A DNA stretch of 5,840 bases. It comes from Verrucomicrobiota bacterium. Its GTDB lineage: Bacteria; Verrucomicrobiota; Verrucomicrobiia; Verrucomicrobiales; DEV007. The position numbers and the translations under genes are program-made. Location of the stretch: NCBI GenBank assembly GCA_013152075.1, contig JAADHD010000078.1:1-5840 (forward strand), given 5' to 3'. This document shows, piece by piece, positions 1 through 5,082 of the stretch (position 1 is the stretch's first letter; each line of letters begins with the position of its first letter). Below the pieces are notes generated by a model that saw nothing but the letters and a program-made list of their open reading frames with translations, made no database searches and was not told the origin of the DNA.

Positions 1-19
1 AACATGCCCACATCATGAA

Positions 20-757
20 TTAACAAGGCCTCGTTTTTATCTGTGAGTTAAGGTGAAAAGCACGGCAGCCCAGTTCGGTTGCATCCGAATCAAACCACTC
101 TGGAACTTTTTCAATACCTGAAAAAAAATCGCGGACTTCAACAGGAGCATCAGGGATCGCGTCAACGCCGCCTTCAATGCCAGCCTGAATCAACGCCCGC
201 TTTCTTTCTTCCGTCTCACCCTGTAGAGCTTGAATCAAAGCATCCGCCTCGGGGTCGCCGATTACTGTATGACGGATATAGCGCTCTGACCAGACGGGTT
301 CGGTTTTCCATGAACGAGCATAGCCCTCGGGATATTCGCTCGGCATACCCTCCGCCGATAGCGGAGCTTGCCCCAGATTCATATCCTCTGCCAGCTCTTG
401 CTCAGCCGCGCCGAAATCAAAACATTCCATCGCCGCGTCCACATCCGGCACACGGTGAAACAAAGAATCAAAACCTGAAATTTCCAAAGCCAATGCAACC
501 GGCGCATTCATTCCCGCAATCGCAGGTTTGGTTTTATGCCCGGACAAGCGCTTCACCAATTTGAGCAGTTCCCTCAAGCCCGCACTACTGACTGCAAGTA
601 ATTCAGTGGCATCAACAATCACAAACTTGTCTTCAGCTTTAATATTTTCATCCAGGGAATCAGCAAATGAGCCGCAAGAATTACCATCCAAACGCCCCGC
701 GAGGGTAATAACCACAGCGGAGAGTCGTCGAGAAAATTGTATTTTTAAAGATTCCAT
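20..757 (-). CDS. STAS-domain anti-sigma factor antagonist with a truncated MpaB/DUF2236-like C-terminal extension
   Basis: Residues 1 to about 112 form a STAS domain of the SpoIIAA/RsbV type: alternating strands and helices, the AGRLDG segment near residues 20-25, and the SSAGLR motif at 57-62 followed by a helix. One of Ser57 and Ser58 should be the residue phosphorylated by the partner kinase; which one cannot be fixed by eye. Family members usually end near residue 110, but this protein has 245 residues. After a linker, residues about 165-235 (DPEADALIQAL, GGVDAIPDAPVEVRDFF, VPEWFD, GCRAF) resemble the N-terminal part of MpaB/DUF2236 oxygenases. The reading frame then ends abruptly, so the catalytic body is missing. 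The gene lies 11 bases downstream of the rsbW-like gene on the same strand, the usual arrangement for a kinase and its antagonist. The intervening bases have no convincing Shine-Dalgarno sequence, so coupling to the upstream gene is likely. The STAS call is firm; the extension is recognised from memory of the family only. Confidence 0.85.
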   Translation of the reverse strand: MESLKIQFSRRLSAVVITLAGRLDGNSCGSFADSLDENIKAEDKFVIVDATELLAVSSAGLRELLKLVKRLSGHKTKPAIAGMNAPVALALEISGFDSLFHRVPDVDAAMECFDFGAAEQELAEDMNLGQAPLSAEGMPSEYPEGYARSWKTEPVWSERYIRHTVIGDPEADALIQALQGETEERKRALIQAGIEGGVDAIPDAPVEVRDFFSGIEKVPEWFDSDATELGCRAFHLNSQIKTRPC

Positions 758-768
758 AACTTGAGACT

Positions 769-1194
769 TTATTCAGTCAAATCCACCGCCCATGCCACAT
801 CGACTATATTTTTTTCATCCACACGTCGATACAAAAAATCGCTACTTGTTTTACGAATAAGATATATACCTAAACCTCCAATCGATCGATCATCATGGGA
901 AAGCGAGATGTCCGGTGCAGTGGCGGCCACCGGATCAAAAGCAACACCTTGGTCGCTCACTCGCAACCGCAAAAAACCTCCCTGCAATTCAACCTCAATC
1001 TGAATCAAATCATCTTCAGCCAGCCCGCTATGGTGACAAACATTCATCAGCAGTTCCTCCAAGGCCAACCGGAAAAATTCAACCTTCTCGCTTCGCACCC
1101 CCTGCTCCCTTATGACCACGCAAGCTTCAGTGATAAGCGGAAAAATCAGCCTTTTCGAGGCGCCTACTTCGTAATCTTGTTGAAAGGCCTTCAT
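769..1194 (-). CDS. RsbW-like anti-sigma factor / serine kinase (HATPase_c_2)
   Basis: This 141-residue protein has the length and motif order of the RsbW/SpoIIAB branch of the GHKL ATPases. Visible motifs are the N box ALEELLMN at 44-51 (catalytic Glu47, Mg-binding Asn51), the G1 box DQGVAFDP at 81-88, and the glycine-rich GGLGI at 106-110 ahead of the last strands. Proteins of this family are cytoplasmic; they bind ATP, phosphorylate a STAS antagonist on serine and, in the classical scheme, sequester a sigma factor or another target when the antagonist is phosphorylated. The STAS gene directly downstream is the expected substrate. The ATG start gives the full domain with no excess; only a weak GAG stands upstream (within GTTTGAGAATC), so initiation signals are poor. 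The target is unknown: no sigma factor and no PP2C phosphatase lie within the window. Confidence 0.88.
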   Translation of the reverse strand: MKAFQQDYEVGASKRLIFPLITEACVVIREQGVRSEKVEFFRLALEELLMNVCHHSGLAEDDLIQIEVELQGGFLRLRVSDQGVAFDPVAATAPDISLSHDDRSIGGLGIYLIRKTSSDFLYRRVDEKNIVDVAWAVDLTE

Positions 1195-1205
1195 GTTAGA
1201 TTCTC

Positions 1206-1233
1206 AAACTAGACAAAATTAACCAAATCTCAA
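1206..1233 (-). promoter_or_regulatory. weak candidate promoter for the rsbW-like gene
   Basis: Reading leftward, TTGAGA (1233-1228) and TAGTTT (1211-1206) are separated by 16 bases. Transcription would start only a few bases before the ATG at 1194, making the mRNA nearly leaderless. The -10 match is poor, so this is a tentative assignment. Confidence 0.2.
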
Positions 1234-1239
1234 GCCTCT

Positions 1240-1271
1240 ATGACCAAGTAAGATGCCTGCATCATGGTCAT
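1240..1271. repeat. nested inverted repeat upstream of the rsbW-like gene
   Basis: The outer arms ATGACC (1240-1245) and GGTCAT (1266-1271) are perfectly complementary. Between them lies a second perfect inverted repeat, GATGC-CT-GCATC (1252-1263). The inner element is off-centre, with 6 bases on its left and 2 on its right. It sits 46 bases upstream of the start codon at 1194 and just upstream of the candidate -35, a position suited to a regulator binding site. The inner loop of two bases is too small for a good RNA hairpin, so a DNA-level operator fits better. No known regulator consensus is recognised. Confidence 0.4.
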
Positions 1272-1328
1272 CGCACAATTTGCATTACTTACATTCAACA
1301 AAATGCGCCTGTAAACAACACTTGCCAT

Positions 1329-1478
1329 TCACCGCCTCTCGACTTTGCTGTAGAGCATGAAGCCCATCGCCGAAATTTGCGCCGCATCAGGAATTCCCGA
1401 ATGCTGCTCTACCGCCCGCTTGACCCAGTCCCATTGCTTGAGAGTGTAATGGTGGTCAGCAATCGCGAGAACCTTCAT
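1329..1478 (-). pseudogene. 49-codon reading frame, probable remnant of a metallophosphoesterase gene
   Basis: The frame opens with ATG at 1478 and ends with TGA at 1331-1329. It begins MKVLAIADHHYTLKQWDWV, which resembles the first strand and D-x-H metal-binding motif of calcineurin-like metallophosphoesterases (commonly a start such as MKxLxxSDLHY followed by a FDWL-type segment). The remaining 30 residues (ending GFMLYSKVERR) do not continue that fold. They have no GD, GNH or later metal-binding motifs, and the GFML part faintly recalls the end of CIA30-type domains. A phosphoesterase would need 200 or more residues. The simplest reading is a gene reduced by internal deletion; a genuine small protein cannot be excluded. 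It lies on the same strand as, and 134 bases upstream of, the rsbW-like gene, and a good extended -10 stands upstream of it. Confidence 0.45.
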
Positions 1479-1566
1479 ATGGCGAGTTAAAATATTCCCA
1501 CAAAACCCGCCCTAATCTAGCGGCGATAAATCAACGACAGCAACGGGTAATCGAATTTTTTTCATT

Positions 1567-1575
1567 AGTATAACA
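1567..1575 (-). promoter_or_regulatory. extended -10 promoter element reading leftward
   Basis: On the minus strand the bases read TGTTATACT, a TGn extended -10 with a TATACT hexamer one base from consensus. No good -35 is found at 16-18 bases; TTGGCC occurs at the short spacing of 14. An extended -10 can tolerate a weak -35. Transcription would start near 1560 and run into the 49-codon frame at 1478, and possibly on into the rsbW-like/STAS pair. Confidence 0.4.
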
Positions 1576-1586
1576 GGTAATTTGAC

Positions 1587-1611
1587 GGCCAAATCTACAT
1601 CATTTGTGGCC
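1587..1611 (+). other. small hairpin upstream of gcvPA
   Basis: GGCCA (1587-1591) pairs with TGGCC (1607-1611). An inner AAT/ATT pairing is offset by a two-base bulge and closes over a CTACATC loop. No T-tract follows, so it is not an intrinsic terminator. Function is unknown; chance is possible. Confidence 0.25.
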
Positions 1612-1646
1612 TTACACAAGAAATGCAAATTCAGCTCAAAGCATAT

Positions 1647-1674
1647 TTGCGGTTAATAATATTTGGACTAGATT
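1647..1674 (+). promoter_or_regulatory. weak candidate promoter for the gcvPA operon
   Basis: TTGCGG (1647-1652) and TAGATT (1669-1674) are spaced by 16 bases in an AT-rich stretch, giving a transcript start near 1681 and a leader of about 80 bases before the ATG at 1762. Both hexamers deviate from consensus, so the match is suggestive only. Confidence 0.2.
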
Positions 1675-1675
1675 T

Positions 1676-1690
1676 GCCGCACCAGGCGGC
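1676..1690 (+). other. GC-rich hairpin in the gcvPA leader
   Basis: GCCGC (1676-1680) and GCGGC (1686-1690) are perfectly complementary around the loop ACCAG. It overlaps the predicted transcription start region and is followed by mixed sequence rather than T residues. It could be a protein-binding site or a 5' stabilising hairpin. Confidence 0.3.
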
Positions 1691-1761
1691 TTCCGATACT
1701 CCCTATTCTGGGGATCGACAATTCTGCCATTTCCAATAACTTTAATTTGTTAGACCTCTCA

Positions 1762-3132
1762 ATGTCCCCTTTACCAGGCTACAATGTACTGCGCGAGCAA
1801 GACCGCTCTCACATGCTAGATAAAATCGGCGTTGATTCCATCGATCATCTGCTCGACTTCATCCCCACTGATCTGCGTTTACAAAACCCTCTCGATCTGC
1901 CTGATCCGATGAGTGAATGGCAACTGACGAGACATCTGAAAGAACTCGCTGCGCAAAACGAAAACACCGACAGCCATGTGTGTTTTTTGGGTGGTAGTGT
2001 TTACGATCACCATGTGCCCGAAGTAGTCAATTATATCGCCTCACGCGGCGAATTTCTCACCGCTTACACCCCTTACCAACCGGAAATCAGCCAAGGTCTG
2101 CTACGGGTCCTCTCCGACTTCCAACTGGTGGTCGGGCGATTGTTTGACATACCCGTGGTGAATTGCTCGGTTTACGATGGTGCCACTGCGCTAGCCGAAA
2201 GTGCCTGGATGGCGATCTCCGCCAGTAGCATTCACCGATTGATCGTCAGCGATAATATTTGGCCGGAACACCTCGCGGTGCTGCAAGTTTACATGGCCAA
2301 TCGCAAAGTCGAAATCGAGCTGATCGGCCACGACGCACATTCGGGTAAAATAGACCAAGCCGATCTGGATATCGCACTACAACAACCCGCCGCCGCCGTC
2401 ATCGCTCAGAGCCCTAACTGCTTTGGCATCGTCGAGGACCTCAAGGAGGTGATTCATAATGCCCACCAGCACGAAGCACTTGCGGTGATTGGTTGTTACC
2501 CGACCTCGCTCGGCATCATCGAAGCTCCCGGAACTCACGGAGCGGACATCGTTTACGCCGAAGGCCAATCACTCGGCCTTTCTCTGGCTGCGGGCGGCCC
2601 CACCATGGGCATGATCGGAACCCGTGAGTCTCTCACCGATTACCTGCCCGGACGACTGGTCGGCGAGACCAAAGACATCAAAGGCGAAAGCGCTCTCGCA
2701 TTGATCAAACAAGAACGCGAGCAACATGTGCGCCGCGACAAGGCGACCAGTCACATCTGCTCCAACCAAGCGCTTATGGCGCTGCGTTCTCTGGTCTATC
2801 TCAGCTTGATGGGAGAAAACGGACTACGCCGCGTTGCCACTCTGAGCGCACAAAAAGCCCACCACCTGTGCGCCGAGTTAGAAAGAATTCCTGGTATTTC
2901 CAGAAGTTATCAGGGCCCATTTTTCAATGAATTCTGCCTCGACCTTACAGTAAACACCGCCACGCTACTGGACAAATTACGCCAGCAAGGATTCCATGCT
3001 GGCATCAACTGCAGTGCCAATAATAAAGATGCTCAACAACGCATTCTAATCGCCGTGACCGAAACTCAATCGCTCGCCACTCTCGATCACTTCGCCACCG
3101 CTTTTGCACAAACTATCGATCAAATTTCATGA
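1762..3132 (+). CDS. gcvPA: glycine dehydrogenase (decarboxylating) subunit 1, P-protein alpha subunit
   Basis: GcvPA is the N-terminal half of the split P-protein of the cytoplasmic glycine cleavage system. With GcvPB it decarboxylates glycine using pyridoxal phosphate and passes the aminomethyl group to the lipoyl arm of GcvH. Landmarks are the early IGVDSIDHLLDFIP segment, GEFLTAYTPYQPEISQG at 96-112, the following YDGATALAE, GRLVGETKDIKG, and the strongly conserved stretch at 318-335 containing EREQH, RR, KATS and CSNQ. A longer frame starts at TTG 1747, but ATG 1762 gives 456 residues, close to the usual 440-450, and keeps all conserved sequence. Neither start has a recognisable Shine-Dalgarno sequence. 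The TGA stop overlaps the gcvPB start as ATGA. Some segments depart from typical members, for instance AAGGPTMGMIGTR where FGGPYLG is usual, which suggests a divergent lineage. gcvT and gcvH are not in the window. Confidence 0.93.
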   Translation: MSPLPGYNVLREQDRSHMLDKIGVDSIDHLLDFIPTDLRLQNPLDLPDPMSEWQLTRHLKELAAQNENTDSHVCFLGGSVYDHHVPEVVNYIASRGEFLTAYTPYQPEISQGLLRVLSDFQLVVGRLFDIPVVNCSVYDGATALAESAWMAISASSIHRLIVSDNIWPEHLAVLQVYMANRKVEIELIGHDAHSGKIDQADLDIALQQPAAAVIAQSPNCFGIVEDLKEVIHNAHQHEALAVIGCYPTSLGIIEAPGTHGADIVYAEGQSLGLSLAAGGPTMGMIGTRESLTDYLPGRLVGETKDIKGESALALIKQEREQHVRRDKATSHICSNQALMALRSLVYLSLMGENGLRRVATLSAQKAHHLCAELERIPGISRSYQGPFFNEFCLDLTVNTATLLDKLRQQGFHAGINCSANNKDAQQRILIAVTETQSLATLDHFATAFAQTIDQIS

Positions 3133-4631
3133 CTCCCGGAATCACCTTAAAATCAGCACGCCGGGTTTCAGTTTTTGACCTGTCACAACCCGGCATGGGC
3201 GGCAGCGGCATCACCGATCCCGATTTTGATGGCGAAACATTGCCAACGGAGCTAGCTCCCGTCGCCACTCGTGCAAAAACCGGACTGCCGGAACTCAGCG
3301 AAATTGACGTGGTGCGCCACTTCACCCGCCTCAGCCAGGATACCTTCGGCGTCGATCTCGGCCCCTACCCGCTGGGTTCCTGCACCATGAAATACAATCC
3401 CAAGCGCAACGATACGCTGGCTGAACTGCCGGGATTTGCCCATGTGCACCCGGCTCAGCCCGCAGATTCAATGCCGGGACTGTGGACGCTCTTTCACCAA
3501 CTGCAAAATCACCTTGCCGCAATCACCGGCATGGATGCCTTCACCCTGCAGCCTGCGGCGGGCGCTCACGGAGAGCTAACCGGCCTACTGATAATCAGAC
3601 GGCATTTTGAAAGCCTCAAACAAAATCGCTCGGTGATCCTCATTCCTGATTCCGCCCACGGTACCAATCCAGCCAGTGCTGCGATGTCGGGTTATATTTG
3701 TAAAATCATCCCCACTACCACAGAAGGCACACTAGATGTGGGAGCCATGCGCGAAATGCTGAACGACGATGTCGCCGGCCTGATGATGACCAATCCCTCG
3801 ACACTGGGACTTTTTGATCCCAACATCGCAGAAATCGCCGCAGCCCTACATGAAAACGGCTCCCTGCTCTATTACGACGGAGCCAACCTCAACGCCCTGA
3901 TGGGACTGGTGCGCCCCGGCGACATGGGCTTCGACGTGATTCATATCAATACCCACAAAACCCTGTCCACTCCGCACGGCGGCGGCGGACCGGGCGCCGG
4001 CCCGTGTGGAGTCAAAGCTTTCCTTGAGCCTTACCTGCCGATTCCGGTCATCACCCAAGATGACGACGGCGAGATCAAAGCGCAATTTGACCGCCCCCTG
4101 AGCGTCGGACGGATGAAAAGTTATTTTGGTCACGTGACCATCCTGATCAAAGCCTACTGCTACATCCTCAGCAACGGAGCCGAAGGGCTACGCACGGTTT
4201 CGGAAAACGCCGTGCTCAGTGCAAACTACATCCAGAGCTCGCTGGCAGATTTACTACCTCCCGTTTTTCAGCAACGCTGCATGCACGAATGCCTGCTCTC
4301 CGGCGGCGACCTCGACGTTGACCCTTTCGACTTCGTCAAACGTCTGATCGATTTCGGAGTCCATCCTCCGACTTTGGTAGGAGCGGGCTGCGTGCATTTT
4401 TCCGATGACTACGACGCCGCCATGCTGATCGAACCCACCGAAACCGAAAGCCTCGCAGTGCTCGACGACATGATCGCTCAGTTCCGCAAAGTAGCACGCG
4501 AGGTCGAACTCGCTCGTTATATGATCGAAACGGCTCCACACACGACCGACGTCGCCAAAATCATCACCGATGAACCTGCTTTTCTCAGCATGCTGGAAGC
4601 CGACAAACCATCCTCTGCAAAAACATCATGA
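3129..4631 (+). CDS. gcvPB: glycine dehydrogenase (decarboxylating) subunit 2, P-protein beta subunit
   Basis: GcvPB is the C-terminal, cofactor-carrying half of the split P-protein. The pyridoxal phosphate lysine is Lys277 in the motif HKTLSTPHGGGGPGAGP. Other family signatures are the LPELSEIDVVRHFTRLS segment, PLGSCTMK at 81-88, AHGTNPASAAMSGY starting at 176, and IEPTETES near 434. At 500 residues it is slightly longer than the usual 480-490. The first 45 residues differ from the common N-terminus, and about six extra residues lie between PPT (413-415) and EPT (435-437), where most members have a shorter YFPLIVPEALMI-like segment. The start is fixed by the ATGA overlap with gcvPA, and the end overlaps the receiver gene the same way. 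No Shine-Dalgarno sequence is visible, so translation probably depends on coupling. The motifs needed for catalysis are intact, so the enzyme should be active; whether it is the housekeeping copy is uncertain. Confidence 0.94.
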   Translation: MTPGITLKSARRVSVFDLSQPGMGGSGITDPDFDGETLPTELAPVATRAKTGLPELSEIDVVRHFTRLSQDTFGVDLGPYPLGSCTMKYNPKRNDTLAELPGFAHVHPAQPADSMPGLWTLFHQLQNHLAAITGMDAFTLQPAAGAHGELTGLLIIRRHFESLKQNRSVILIPDSAHGTNPASAAMSGYICKIIPTTTEGTLDVGAMREMLNDDVAGLMMTNPSTLGLFDPNIAEIAAALHENGSLLYYDGANLNALMGLVRPGDMGFDVIHINTHKTLSTPHGGGGPGAGPCGVKAFLEPYLPIPVITQDDDGEIKAQFDRPLSVGRMKSYFGHVTILIKAYCYILSNGAEGLRTVSENAVLSANYIQSSLADLLPPVFQQRCMHECLLSGGDLDVDPFDFVKRLIDFGVHPPTLVGAGCVHFSDDYDAAMLIEPTETESLAVLDDMIAQFRKVAREVELARYMIETAPHTTDVAKIITDEPAFLSMLEADKPSSAKTS

Positions 4632-5068
4632 GCGAACTTTCCGATCATATTAAAAATGCCAAAATCCTGATCGTCGATGATACCAAGATGATGCGCTCCC
4701 TGATGAGCCGTCATCTGCGTGACACTGGCTTCAACCACATCGCCGAAGTCGAGGATGGCCGTCAAGCGCTGGAATACATTGATCAACATCCGGTCGACTT
4801 CATGCTACTCGACATTATGATGCCGGTCATGGACGGTTACGAAACTTTGCAAAACCTCAAGGAGTCCGGCAAACTCTCTTCCATCGCCGTGGTCATGGTC
4901 ACCGCAGTCGATGAAATCGAAGCGGTGGCAAAATGCATCGAACTGGGAGCCGCCGACTACATGCCCAAACTATTCAACCCGATCCTACTCAACCTACGCA
5001 TAGAGTCCAATCTCAAACTCTTGTTCATGCGCCGCCGCCTGCTCGAATTGGGCGATCTACTCGACTGA
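4628..5068 (+). CDS. stand-alone response regulator receiver (REC) protein
   Basis: The 146-residue protein is a single CheY-like receiver. The acidic pair is Asp17-Asp18 (LIVDDTKMMRSLM), the phosphoryl acceptor is Asp62 in MLLDIMMPVMDGYE, the switch threonine is Thr92 in MVTA, and the conserved lysine is Lys114. After Lys114 the usual cis-proline is replaced by leucine (PKLFNP instead of PKPFNP). The C-terminal helix from about residue 120 (LNLRIESNLKLLFMRRRLLELGDLLD) resembles the linker that joins receivers to GGDEF, cyclase or PP2C output domains, but the gene stops there. It is the third gene of the gcvPA-gcvPB operon by an ATGA overlap and has no Shine-Dalgarno sequence of its own. It may act by protein contact or as a phosphorelay intermediate; the HPt-containing kinase encoded convergently is an obvious candidate donor. 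The partner and output are unknown. Confidence 0.93.
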   Translation: MSELSDHIKNAKILIVDDTKMMRSLMSRHLRDTGFNHIAEVEDGRQALEYIDQHPVDFMLLDIMMPVMDGYETLQNLKESGKLSSIAVVMVTAVDEIEAVAKCIELGAADYMPKLFNPILLNLRIESNLKLLFMRRRLLELGDLLD

Positions 5069-5082
5069 AGTTCGAGTAGATC
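5054..5082. terminator. perfect 11-bp inverted repeat between convergent genes, candidate bidirectional terminator
   Basis: GATCTACTCGA (5054-5064) and TCGAGTAGATC (5072-5082) are exactly complementary around a seven-base loop. The left arm lies within the last codons of the receiver gene and the right arm touches the stop codon of the convergent kinase gene. Its position suits termination in both directions, but no T-tract follows on either strand, so it may be a weak or Rho-assisted terminator, or a 3'-end stabiliser. Confidence 0.5.

Larger units (their letters stand above)
1195..1761. other. intergenic region between the divergent rsbW-like and gcvPA blocks
   Basis: This 567-base gap separates leftward and rightward genes. 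Its contents are the inverted repeat, the 49-codon remnant, the extended -10 and the two hairpins listed separately. A run of seven T residues (1556-1562) has no adjoining stem. Apart from the 49-codon frame no convincing coding region was seen on either strand, and the conserved core of a glycine riboswitch, which might be expected before gcv genes, was not seen. Confidence 0.6.

Noticed and set aside
79..564. 161-codon plus-strand open frame across the STAS gene
   Set aside because: It lies antisense to the STAS gene, is low-complexity and rich in Pro, Ser and Arg, and shows no family motif.
895..1212. Plus-strand open frames opposite the rsbW-like gene
   Set aside because: The minus strand carries clear N, G1 and glycine-rich boxes; the plus-strand products show no domain features.
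1556..1562. T7 run as an intrinsic terminator
   Set aside because: The only nearby stem (CCGC/GCGG around 1507-1524) is four base pairs long and over 30 bases away.
1747..1761. Upstream TTG start for gcvPA
   Set aside because: It adds only five residues, has no ribosome binding site, and the ATG at 1762 gives a length nearer the family norm.
1500..1761. Glycine riboswitch before gcvPA
   Set aside because: The conserved aptamer core sequences were not found; only two small unrelated hairpins are present.
3846..4133. Minus-strand frames of 60-95 codons inside gcvPA and gcvPB
   Set aside because: They mirror codon structure of strongly conserved genes on the plus strand and have no recognisable domains or start signals.
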